A DNA stretch of 35,217 nt. Source: Bacteroidales bacterium Bact_11. Its GTDB lineage: Bacteria; Bacteroidota; Bacteroidia; Bacteroidales; UBA932. A program made the translations under genes and the position numbers. Location: contig LUZC01000006.1 in the NCBI GenBank assembly GCA_001603505.1, positions 1-35,217 of the forward strand, in the 5' to 3' direction. Every line of letters starts with the position of its first letter. Position 1 is the first letter of the stretch. The notes beneath the pieces were generated by a model. The model saw nothing but the letters and a program-made list of their open reading frames with translations. It had not been told where the DNA came from and did no database searches. Of the stretch, positions 7,166 through 14,669 are shown one piece after another.

Positions 7166-8576
7166 CGCGGCCGGGTTTTAACGCTTCCGCGTCGTTGAAA
7201 CACAGGATCGAATTGACCAGCGTAGCGGCCAGATTACTGCCGCCCTTGCGTCCCTCGACGATAATCTTGGGAATGTCCTTGAAAGGCTTGACCATGTGCT
7301 TGCTTTCGCGCACGTGCACAAATCCCACCGGCGCGGCGACGATCCCCGCGGGAACGGCCTTGCCTTTGCGGATGAGACTGCAAAGATCCATCAGCGCCGT
7401 CGGGGCATTGCCGAACGCGAAGAGTGCGTCGGGATGTTCTTCCACCGCCAGCCGGATGCCGGCCTGTGTGCGGGTAATCCCCTGTTCCGCCGCCAGCGCA
7501 GCCACCCGTTCATCGTGCAGATAGCACTTCACCTCCACGCCGAGCCGCTGCAGCGCTCCCTTGCGGATGCCCGCCGCCACCATCGTCACATCGGTCACGA
7601 CGGCCTTGATGCGGCCTTCCGCAAAACCCGCATAGAGCGTTTCCATCGCACCGTCGTCCACCCGCAGGATGTTCTCCATATCAAAATCGGCCGTAGTGTG
7701 GATGGCGTGGAGCAGCGCCCATTTGCGGCCCAACGGGATATCAGGATGCCGCAGCTCCTTCTCAATGGTGCGGAAGCTCTCGATCATGATTTCCTGCCCG
7801 ATGCCTTTCGCACCCGTATCGCCGGTCTCCCGGTAATAGCCGCGCGGGGTAATGAACCTGCCCTCATAAATGTAGGACTGCGAATTGCCGATGAGCACCA
7901 CGGTAAACATGTCCACCTGCTCGGGATCGAATGCCCCCAGGGTGGTGAGCGTCACCTGCTGGTCGTCGCGGCCCGCCTGACGGACGAATCCCACCGAGGT
8001 CTCAGGGCTGCGGTGCTGCAGGAAGATTTCCTTCAGGCGATAGAGCTGCCAGTAGCGACCGTTGCTCTTCGGATTGTACACCGCCGTGATAAAGTCGCCC
8101 ACGGCAGCGGCCACGATGCGCCGCTCGATCTTGTCCCAAGGCGTCATCAGGTCGGACAGCGAAAGGATGCAGAGGTCGTGGCCGATGGGCGCACCGAGCA
8201 ACGAAGCAGCCTTCTGGAAGGCGCTGATGCCTGGCAGGACCTCCACTTCGACGTCACTCCCGCGCTCGCGTTTCATCTCCCAGATAAGCGGAGCCATGCC
8301 GTAGATGCCCGCATCGCCCGAACTCACCACACATACGGTCTTCCCCTCTTCCGCCCGCAGGAAGGCCTCCTCGGCCCGCTCCCGCTCCTTTTTCATCCCG
8401 GTATCCACGCACTCGGTGCCCGGCTGCACGAAGGGTTCGATGAATTGGAAATAATACTTGTAGCCAATGATGATGTCGGACTGCCGGACGGCCTCAAGCA
8501 CGGCAGGCGTAATGTCGTCCGCGCTTCCCGGCCCGATGCCGGCGACGATGATTTTGGGAGTATGCATAGTATTCAT
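7158..8576 (-). CDS. cbiHC: CbiH-CbiC fusion: cobalt-precorrin-3B C17-methyltransferase / precorrin-8 methylmutase
   Basis: A 472-residue fusion. Residues 1-248 are CbiH/CobJ (IIVAGIGPGSADDIT, VSSGDAGIYGMA near 84, VLPGISAFQKAASLLGAP near 113, ITAVYNPKSNGRYWQ), which methylates C17 and contracts the ring. From about 255 the protein is CbiC/CobH, the methylmutase that moves the C11 methyl to C12 (HAIHTTADFDMEN near 290, VVTDVTMVAAGI, GNAPTALMDL, PVGFVHVRESK, GGSNLAATLVNSI). The two reactions are not adjacent in the pathway, so this fusion is probably about stoichiometry. The ATG at 8576 is supported by its ATGA overlap with the cbiB stop; an internal Met three codons later is the alternative. 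Confidence 0.95.
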   Translation of the reverse strand: MNTMHTPKIIVAGIGPGSADDITPAVLEAVRQSDIIIGYKYYFQFIEPFVQPGTECVDTGMKKERERAEEAFLRAEEGKTVCVVSSGDAGIYGMAPLIWEMKRERGSDVEVEVLPGISAFQKAASLLGAPIGHDLCILSLSDLMTPWDKIERRIVAAAVGDFITAVYNPKSNGRYWQLYRLKEIFLQHRSPETSVGFVRQAGRDDQQVTLTTLGAFDPEQVDMFTVVLIGNSQSYIYEGRFITPRGYYRETGDTGAKGIGQEIMIESFRTIEKELRHPDIPLGRKWALLHAIHTTADFDMENILRVDDGAMETLYAGFAEGRIKAVVTDVTMVAAGIRKGALQRLGVEVKCYLHDERVAALAAEQGITRTQAGIRLAVEEHPDALFAFGNAPTALMDLCSLIRKGKAVPAGIVAAPVGFVHVRESKHMVKPFKDIPKIIVEGRKGGSNLAATLVNSILCFNDAEALKPGRDV

Positions 8577-9547
8577 TGTACACTTGTCAACAATAGTAGA
8601 CTGCCGGCATAGACGGCCATCCAGAACGATGCGGTCAACAGGACCATCAGGATTTCTGCGCCGCGGTTGATGCGGATGGCACGGGTCATATCGTCCGTGG
8701 TCAGCAGCCGGTCGTTTTCACCGATAAAGGGTTTCCAGACCTCCTCGCCGAAATAGTTGTGCGGACCGCCGAAACGGCAGTCGAGGATACCGGCGAGCGC
8801 GGCCTCGGGATGGCCGGAATTGGGGCTCAAGTGCTGCCGGCCGTACTTGCGGACGAAAGGCAGCAGGCCCGGCCGACCGGCCACCAGCAACATCAGCAAG
8901 GCCGTCAAGCGCGCCGGAACCCATCCGGCCACGTCGTCGAGCCGCGCGGCGAAACGACCGAATTCGAGATAGCGTTCGTTGCGGTAGCCGATCATCGAAT
9001 CGAGCGTATTGATCATCTTGTAGGCCATCATCCCCGGAGCGCCCAGCAGCGCCAGCCAGAAAAGCGGGGCGATGACGCCGTCGTTCAGGTTCTCGGCCAA
9101 TGTCTCAAGGGCGGCCGTACGAATCTCCTGCGGCGTCAACTCGGATGTATCGCGGCCCACGATGCGGGCTACCCGCGCCCTGCCCTCTTCCAGCGAACGG
9201 TCCACCGCTCGGAACACTTCGCGCACCTCGCGGATCAGCGTCGTGCCAGCCAGGCAGAAAAAGATCAGCAAAGTCTCCACGATTCGCACCAGCCAAACGC
9301 CCATACCCAACACCCGGCCCAACTTCCAACTGCCGTAGAGCAACGCAGCCGTGAGCACGAAAGTCCCGAGCACCAGCACAAGGGTGAGCCAGGCGCCCTT
9401 GCGGCGGCGGTGCGCCCCCTTGTTCCAGCGCTTCTCCCCGGCAGCGATCAGCTTGCCGAAGCCCACTACGGGATGCGGCAGATGGGCCGGATCTCCAAAG
9501 ATCAGGTCGAGCAGCCATCCGGCGAGGAGGGAGAAGAGTCGGACCAT
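8573..9547 (-). CDS. cbiB: Adenosylcobinamide-phosphate synthase CbiB
   Basis: An integral membrane protein of 324 residues, the usual CbiB/CobD-family length. It joins adenosylcobyric acid to (R)-1-amino-2-propanol phosphate, or a related aminoalcohol, to give adenosylcobinamide phosphate. Family marks include GWLLDLIFGDPAHLPHPV at the start, IRTAALETLAENLNDGVIAP near 140, YKMINTLDSMIGYRN near 175, and SPNSGHPEAALAGILDCRFGGPHNYFG near 240. Several hydrophobic stretches fit a polytopic inner-membrane enzyme. It lies directly downstream of the CobD-like aminotransferase (2-bp gap), which would supply its aminoalcohol phosphate, and overlaps cbiHC by 4 bases. Confidence 0.95.
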   Translation of the reverse strand: MVRLFSLLAGWLLDLIFGDPAHLPHPVVGFGKLIAAGEKRWNKGAHRRRKGAWLTLVLVLGTFVLTAALLYGSWKLGRVLGMGVWLVRIVETLLIFFCLAGTTLIREVREVFRAVDRSLEEGRARVARIVGRDTSELTPQEIRTAALETLAENLNDGVIAPLFWLALLGAPGMMAYKMINTLDSMIGYRNERYLEFGRFAARLDDVAGWVPARLTALLMLLVAGRPGLLPFVRKYGRQHLSPNSGHPEAALAGILDCRFGGPHNYFGEEVWKPFIGENDRLLTTDDMTRAIRINRGAEILMVLLTASFWMAVYAGSLLLLTSVQ

Positions 9548-9549
9548 AT

Positions 9550-10608
9550 TCAGCGGTTCAGACAGGTTTGTATGGCTGCGGCCAGGGCGTCGTTCGCTGC
9601 CGGCGTCTGGGTGGCGATGCGGAAACAGTGCTCGTCGAGGCCTTCGAAATTGGAGGCGTCGCGGATGAGGATGCCGTGGTTTTCAGCGAGCCGCTGCTTT
9701 AAATCGGCGGCGCTTCCGCAGGCAAGACGGCAGAGGAAGAAATGGGTCTGCGTCGGCTCGGCGGTAACACCCGGGATGGCGTTGATACGCGCGCGCAGGC
9801 GCTGCGTCTCGGCGAGCAGGGCCTTCAAGTCGATGGGTGCCGTATCGGGATGCGCCACGAGATAGCGTCCTGCCTCGATGGCCAGCGCGTTGACCGACCA
9901 GGGCATGCGCACGGCGCGGATTTTTTCGATCAGCTGCGGATGCGCGGTGACATAGCCCAGCCGGAGGCCGGGCATGGCATAGCGCTTGGTCATGGAGTGA
10001 AGTTGAAAGACGTTAGGTCGACCTGCCGCTTCGGCGGGGGTCAGCAAGGCCTCCTGCGTGAAGAAACCGTAGGACTGATCGATGACGAAAACGGTGTCGG
10101 GATTCCCGTCGATGAGGTTGTTCAGGTCGCCTTTCGGTATGACGGTGCCCGTCGGATTGTTCGGATTGCAGAGCCATACCATCGCTCGCTCCGTTGCTCT
10201 GGTTTTTCGTTCCGCACGCAGAAAAAATGCTCGCGGCCCCAAAAACCACCCGCAACTAGGCTCGCTACTGATTGTATGTCCGTATATGCGGCAAGCGTCG
10301 GCGTATTCGTTGAAAGTGGGCTGGAAAACGGTGGATCGGCTGCCGGCGAATGCCTGGGCGATGAGGTAGATGGCTTCGGTGGCGCCTGCCGTGACGTAAA
10401 CGGATGCCGGATCGATGCCCAGCAGGCAGGCCAGCTCTTTCTCCAGCGTGCAGGGCTCTGGTTCGGGATAGTGCCCGATGACGTCGAGGCGACCGCACAG
10501 ATGCGCCAGCAAGGCCTCCTGATCCACATATCCATAGACATTGGAGCTGAAATCGGCTCGAATTTCCCTTTGGAACCGATAACGGTCGTCGCCGTGTCCC
10601 TGTATCAT
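9550..10608 (-). CDS. cobD: CobD-like PLP-dependent threonine-phosphate decarboxylase
   Basis: A 352-residue fold type I aminotransferase-family protein. CobD of Salmonella decarboxylates L-threonine-O-3-phosphate to (R)-1-amino-2-propanol phosphate for the corrin side chain; the homologous HisC transaminates histidinol phosphate. Visible motifs are HYPEPEP near 47, YVTAGATEAIYL near 70, WLCNPNNPTG near 144, and the Schiff-base lysine in SMTKRYAMPGLRLGYVT near 208. Sequence alone does not fully separate CobD from HisC. The position between cobQ (ATGA overlap) and cbiB makes CobD much the better reading. No C-terminal zinc-binding extension of the long CobD type is present. Confidence 0.85.
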   Translation of the reverse strand: MIQGHGDDRYRFQREIRADFSSNVYGYVDQEALLAHLCGRLDVIGHYPEPEPCTLEKELACLLGIDPASVYVTAGATEAIYLIAQAFAGSRSTVFQPTFNEYADACRIYGHTISSEPSCGWFLGPRAFFLRAERKTRATERAMVWLCNPNNPTGTVIPKGDLNNLIDGNPDTVFVIDQSYGFFTQEALLTPAEAAGRPNVFQLHSMTKRYAMPGLRLGYVTAHPQLIEKIRAVRMPWSVNALAIEAGRYLVAHPDTAPIDLKALLAETQRLRARINAIPGVTAEPTQTHFFLCRLACGSAADLKQRLAENHGILIRDASNFEGLDEHCFRIATQTPAANDALAAAIQTCLNR

Positions 10609-12101
10609 CGTTCCTCGCTCAAGATTTTGTACAACAACGGAATATCGACATATCGGCGGACATGGTCGGCCAGGCGGTCGTATTGTTCCTCCTTGAAGGC
10701 GTGGTAGTCGAATGCGGCAGCCGCTTCGGTCAGTTTCTCAACGTGCGGTGCCAGCAGTTTGTCGATGAAAGCCGGATTGTCGAGGATGCCATGAATGTAG
10801 CTGCCCATGCACTTTTCGTCCACGATGCAGCCGTCCGGCTGGCCGTCTTCCAGCCTGTTGAGCGGCGCGTAGCCACTTCCCTCTTCGGGAAGGGTTTCAC
10901 CCATATGGATTTCATAACCCTCCATCGGGCCGCCCGTTCCATCCGACAGCGTGAAGTGAACCTGGCGCGTGACTTTCCCGGGCAGCATCGCCGTGGTCAT
11001 CGGCAGCAGGCCCAGGCCAGGCATCGCTTCGATGGAGCCCTCCACGTGGTGCGGATCGCGGATCTGCACGCCCATCATCTGGTAGCCGCCGCAGATGCCC
11101 AGCACCGAAGCGCCTTCGCGGCGGGCACGCAAGACTGCCTGCGCCACGCCGTTGCGCCGCAGCTCGTAAAGATCGTCGAGGGTGCTCTTAGTGCCTGGCA
11201 GGATGATCACATCGGCCTTGGCCAGCTCATCTACATTGTTGCTGTAGAACAGATGCACCCGCGGATCGCGCTCCAACACACCAAAATCCGTGAAATTGCT
11301 GATATGTCGCAGCAGTACCACCGCCACGTTGACCTTGCCCCGCTGCGCCGCGGCGGACTTGGCCGCCAGCGCCACGGAATCCTCTTCCTCGATGTGGATA
11401 TCATGGTAGTACGGCACCACGCCCAGCACGGGGATGCCGCACAGGTCTTCCAGCATTTTGCGTCCCTCCTCAAAGAGACGCAGGTCGCCGCGGAACTTGT
11501 TGATGAGGATGCCTTTCACATACTTCCGTTCTTCCGGCCGCAGCAGCATGATGGAGCCATACACACTCGCAAACACGCCCCCGCGGTCGATGTCGCCCAC
11601 CAGGAGGATGTCCGCGCCCGCATGCAACGCCATCGGCACGTTCACCAGGTCGGAATCGCGGAGGTTGATTTCAGCAAGGCTGCCGGCTCCTTCCATTACG
11701 ACGGGATTGAATCGCGCCGCCAGGCGGTCGTAGGCAGCATACACGGCTTCGCGGAGTTCGGAACGCCCTTCCTTTCGGAAATAGTCGTACGCGTCGCGGT
11801 TGCCGATGGGCCGGCCGTTCAGCACCACCTGTGAAGTATGGTCGCTCTGTGGCTTGAGCAGCAGCGGGTTCATGTCGGTATGGCAGGGTACGCCAGCCGC
11901 CTCGGCCTGGACAGCCTGTGCCCGGCCGATCTCCAGCCCGTCGGGCGTGGCAAACGAGTTGAGTGCCATGTTCTGCGCCTTGAAGGGTGCGGGCGTGTAA
12001 CCATCCTGCTTGAAGATACGGCACAAGGCCGTGGCAAGGATGCTCTTGCCTACGTCGCTGCCGGTGCCGGCCAGCATCACGGGATGGAGGCGTTCTTTCA
12101 T
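10605..12101 (-). CDS. cobQ: Adenosylcobyric acid synthase CobQ/CbiP
   Basis: This cytoplasmic enzyme amidates four side chains of adenosylcobyrinic acid a,c-diamide using ATP and glutamine. The product is 498 residues, usual for CobQ. It has a dethiobiotin-synthetase-like N-terminal half with P-loop AGTGSDVGKS (11-20), KAQNMALNS and GAGSLAEINL. The C-terminal glutamine amidotransferase has nucleophile Cys337 in LGICGGYQMMG and His in SYIHGILDN. The frame stays open upstream to 12278. I chose ATG 12101 because it starts the P-loop fold at the normal place and gives an ATGA overlap with the adenosyltransferase stop (12098-12101); the upstream extension is low-complexity, Pro/Arg-rich sequence antisense in character. 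Confidence 0.95.
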   Translation of the reverse strand: MKERLHPVMLAGTGSDVGKSILATALCRIFKQDGYTPAPFKAQNMALNSFATPDGLEIGRAQAVQAEAAGVPCHTDMNPLLLKPQSDHTSQVVLNGRPIGNRDAYDYFRKEGRSELREAVYAAYDRLAARFNPVVMEGAGSLAEINLRDSDLVNVPMALHAGADILLVGDIDRGGVFASVYGSIMLLRPEERKYVKGILINKFRGDLRLFEEGRKMLEDLCGIPVLGVVPYYHDIHIEEEDSVALAAKSAAAQRGKVNVAVVLLRHISNFTDFGVLERDPRVHLFYSNNVDELAKADVIILPGTKSTLDDLYELRRNGVAQAVLRARREGASVLGICGGYQMMGVQIRDPHHVEGSIEAMPGLGLLPMTTAMLPGKVTRQVHFTLSDGTGGPMEGYEIHMGETLPEEGSGYAPLNRLEDGQPDGCIVDEKCMGSYIHGILDNPAFIDKLLAPHVEKLTEAAAAFDYHAFKEEQYDRLADHVRRYVDIPLLYKILSEER

Positions 12102-12700
12102 TTCTGATTCTTGTATGCGAAAGCCTGCCAGCGTTCTTCGGGCCAGTCCTGCCGGTCGAGTTCGCAGCGGGCCATCAGGAACAGCAGGTCGGAGAGGCGG
12201 TTGATGTATTGCAGGATGGCTTCCGGCAGCGGATCCTCGCGGTGAAGGGTCCAGAGGCGGCGTTCGGCGCGTCGGCAAATGGCGCGGGCCATCTGCAGGT
12301 TTGCGGCCAGCGGGGTGCCGCCGGGCAGGATGAAATGGCAGCTGGGACCGGATTCGGCCGTGAGCGCGTCCATTGTGGCCTCACAGCCGGCCACGAGGTT
12401 GTCCGGCAGCGGGTTCGGGTTCTTGTCGCGGATATCCGACGGCGTGGCCACTTGGCTCATGACGACCATCAGGTTCGCCTGAACCTCATGCAAAATATCA
12501 TCAAAAGTCCCTTTCTCCCCACCTTCCGTCATGCCCGGCTTGACCGGGCATCCCAACATCGATCGAACCACCCCGATCTGGCAGTTCAGCTCGTCGAGCG
12601 AACCGTTGGCCTCGATGCGGATATCGTCTTTCGGCACCCGCTTTCCGCCGTGGATGCCGGTCGTTCCCTTGTCGCCCGTCCTGGTGTAGATCCGGTTCAT
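12098..12700 (-). CDS. Cob(I)yrinic acid a,c-diamide adenosyltransferase, PduO type, with a repeat-encoded insert
   Basis: Transfers the 5'-deoxyadenosyl group of ATP to cobalt(I) of the corrinoid, the last step before CobQ. The 200-residue protein has PduO-family marks: MNRIYTRTGDKGTTGIHGG, RIEANGSLDELNCQIGVVRS, FILPGGTPLAANLQMARAI, CRRAERRL, and YINRLSDLLFLMAR. Residues about 50-65 (GCPVKPGMTEGGEKGT) have no counterpart of that length in the family as I know it. They coincide with a palindromic repeat (12531-12551) translated in frame. The insert lies between the first two helices, probably in a surface loop, so activity is likely kept. The gene overlaps cbiK upstream and cobQ downstream by 4 bases each. 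Confidence 0.92.
   Translation of the reverse strand: MNRIYTRTGDKGTTGIHGGKRVPKDDIRIEANGSLDELNCQIGVVRSMLGCPVKPGMTEGGEKGTFDDILHEVQANLMVVMSQVATPSDIRDKNPNPLPDNLVAGCEATMDALTAESGPSCHFILPGGTPLAANLQMARAICRRAERRLWTLHREDPLPEAILQYINRLSDLLFLMARCELDRQDWPEERWQAFAYKNQK
12531..12551. repeat. Dispersed palindrome inside the adenosyltransferase coding region
   Basis: ATGCCCGG-CTTGA-CCGGGCAT has 8-bp perfect arms and a 5-base loop. A close relative with identical arms is at 33626-33647. On the coding (minus) strand it is read as CPVKPGM. Sequences of this form recur as dispersed repeats in many bacterial genomes. Finding it in frame within a conserved enzyme is the notable point. Confidence 0.7.
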
Positions 12701-13530
12701 AGGCAGGCGCGGATATGTTCAAGATAGATGTCCTGAATCTCTGGAATCTCGCCAAGGCCTTCCAGGCGGCAGTCCACCTGCAGGCCCGCGGATTCCAGGG
12801 CTTCCTTCCAGTCCACGGCGATGTCGTTCGTGGCATGGTCGCCGGAGACGAACAGCAGCGGAACGAGCGTCACGCTGCGGGCTTTTGCCGCTTTGAGCCG
12901 GCCGAGCACCGTGTCGAAGGTAGGATAACCCTCAATGGTCGCCACGTGGAAAAGCGGACCGGCCTGCTCCGTGAACAGATAGTCCATCTGGCTGTAGGTA
13001 GCCGTAGCCGGCGTATAGGTGCCATGCCCCACCAGCACGACATGCGACCGCTTTTTCGCGTCCGCGGCATCCTGATGGCGCCCGGCCAGGATATCCGTTA
13101 CTTTCCGGCAGTCGTCCACGCTGTAGAGCAACGGTTTGCCGATGCGGATCTCGTCGAACAGATTCTCCACGCTGGCGATATCTCGGCGCAGCAGGTCCAT
13201 CTCGGCACCGTCGAGCAGCGTGGTGCTCTGCACGATCACGCGCTTATAGCCGTCGGCGCGAAGCCGGATCAGCGCCTCGACCGGCGTGCATTTTACAACG
13301 CCGCGCTTCTTCAATATGCGGATGATGATGCGCGAAGACCAGGCCTCCCGGACCTCATAGTCCGGGAAGGCCTCGCCGGCTTTCGCGTTGATGGCGTCGA
13401 TGGTCTTGGCCCGCGTTTCATCGTATGAAGTGCCAAAATGGACCATCAGCAAGGCTGACCGGCCGTCCTGTGCAGAAACGGCCCAGGCAGAAACGAGAAC
13501 CGCCACCAATAAAAGAACCCAGCGCTTCAC
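12697..13530 (-). CDS. cbiK: Exported CbiK-type sirohydrochlorin cobaltochelatase
   Basis: A 277-residue CbiK-family (class II) chelatase, which inserts Co2+ into sirohydrochlorin to start the anaerobic cobalamin route. The two histidines that bind metal in known CbiK enzymes appear to be kept: His169 in LVGHGTYTP and His232 in SGDHATND. MVHFGTSYDETR near 29 is the conserved N-terminal strand. It begins KRWVLLLVAVLVSAWAVSAQDG, a clear signal peptide with likely cleavage after SA (residue 20), so the protein would be periplasmic. That is odd for biosynthesis but has precedent in periplasmic CbiK of Desulfovibrio. The start codon is GTG (13530), 2 bases after the preceding gene's stop; it overlaps the adenosyltransferase start by 4 bases. 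Confidence 0.88.
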   Translation of the reverse strand: MKRWVLLLVAVLVSAWAVSAQDGRSALLMVHFGTSYDETRAKTIDAINAKAGEAFPDYEVREAWSSRIIIRILKKRGVVKCTPVEALIRLRADGYKRVIVQSTTLLDGAEMDLLRRDIASVENLFDEIRIGKPLLYSVDDCRKVTDILAGRHQDAADAKKRSHVVLVGHGTYTPATATYSQMDYLFTEQAGPLFHVATIEGYPTFDTVLGRLKAAKARSVTLVPLLFVSGDHATNDIAVDWKEALESAGLQVDCRLEGLGEIPEIQDIYLEHIRACL

Positions 13531-13532
13531 TG

Positions 13533-14669
13533 CTACTCCGGATTCTTGGAGTGGTAGTAATCGAGCGGCTCGCCGTTGATGGCGTTCTGGGTGTGGTTCA
13601 TCCAGATCTGGCGGATCGTGGGCAGTTCGAGCAGGCCTTTCTCGATCATCGTGGAGTTGTTGCAGGTAAAGCCGGAGCCGTTGGCGCCGAAGAACACCTT
13701 CCAGCTGCAGTCCTCGACCTCACCCTCTTCGTTGGCTTCGGCCATCAGGTCTGCAAACGTGTAGGACTTGCCTGCGAACTTCTCGGGCAGGTCGTCGCCG
13801 GCCATGTCGTTGTGGCCGTGGTCGCCGTCGATCGACATCAGCGGATGCAGATAGACCTTGAGGTTACCCTTGTTCAGGCCTGCCTCGGCCATGCGCTCGT
13901 ACACGTGGGGCTTGAAGTTCTCCATCATGTCGACGGTGCCCACGAAGTAGTGCGGGTTGATCTCCTGCAGAGCCTCTTCGAGCTGCGTGTAGCGGATGTT
14001 CGCCTTGTAGGTGTCGTAGGAGTCGGGGTTGCCGTGGCCCATGAAGGCGACGACATCCTTGGACGCCTGGTTCTTGTAGAGGGCGTCAAGCGCTTGGGCG
14101 ACGGCCTTCACATCGGAGTTCTCTTCCTGGAGAAGGGGAACGCCGAGCTTCAGGATGACACTGGAGAGATAGTCGTCGTCAAGGTCGCCGTTGGCGTTGT
14201 TGGCGAAGTCCTTGATGTAGTTGATCACGCGGGTGTATTCCTCGCCCGGGATCACCTGCAGCGACTGGACCACGATCTCCTTGTACATCACGTTCTTCTG
14301 GGCAAAAGCGGTGAGCCAGAACGGCGGAGCGTAATAGTTGCGCACCTCGGCGCCGTCGGCGGCGTTTTCACCGGCGGCAGCACGGTTGATGCAGATGGCC
14401 GATGAGAAAGAAAGGAACACGTCGTAGCTGGGGAAAGCCTTCTTGTACGCATCAACGGTCGCGTCGAACGCATCGAAAGCCTGCTGCCAGGTGGAGCCGA
14501 AAGCAACCAGGAGAATCACCTTGTTGTTCTTCTTCTGGCTCTTCACCGTCTCGTTCACCGCCCTCTGGTAGGCGTTGTAGTTGTATTGTTCGTTCATCGG
14601 ATCGCATGCCACGAGTCCGAACGTCAGTGCCGCCAGCAGGGCGGCTGCCAGGAATCTAGTTTTCTTCAT
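13533..14669 (-). CDS. CbiK-family chelatase-like lipoprotein
   Basis: A 378-residue lipoprotein: signal sequence MKKTRFLAAALLAALTFGLV with lipobox LVAC and acyl-Cys22. The mature part is a CbiK-type chelatase fold with LLVAFGSTWQQAFDAFDATV near 53, FMGHGNPDSYDTY near 209 (His212) and SIDGDHGHNDMAGDD near 279 (His284), so both candidate ligand histidines remain. It is about 100 residues longer than usual CbiK, with extra segments near 95-115 and at the C-terminus. The closest functional parallel I know is the haem-binding lipoprotein IhtB/FetB of Porphyromonas gingivalis, also CbiK-like and next to a TonB receptor. It may bind or metallate tetrapyrroles at the outer membrane. It overlaps the upstream TonB receptor gene by 14 bases. 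Confidence 0.82.
   Translation of the reverse strand: MKKTRFLAAALLAALTFGLVACDPMNEQYNYNAYQRAVNETVKSQKKNNKVILLVAFGSTWQQAFDAFDATVDAYKKAFPSYDVFLSFSSAICINRAAAGENAADGAEVRNYYAPPFWLTAFAQKNVMYKEIVVQSLQVIPGEEYTRVINYIKDFANNANGDLDDDYLSSVILKLGVPLLQEENSDVKAVAQALDALYKNQASKDVVAFMGHGNPDSYDTYKANIRYTQLEEALQEINPHYFVGTVDMMENFKPHVYERMAEAGLNKGNLKVYLHPLMSIDGDHGHNDMAGDDLPEKFAGKSYTFADLMAEANEEGEVEDCSWKVFFGANGSGFTCNNSTMIEKGLLELPTIRQIWMNHTQNAINGEPLDYYHSKNPE

Noticed and set aside
12102-12278. N-terminal extension of CobQ (59 extra codons)
   Set aside because: It would overlap the adenosyltransferase almost fully through that stretch and is Pro/Arg-rich without homology; the ATG at 12101 with ATGA overlap fits the family start.
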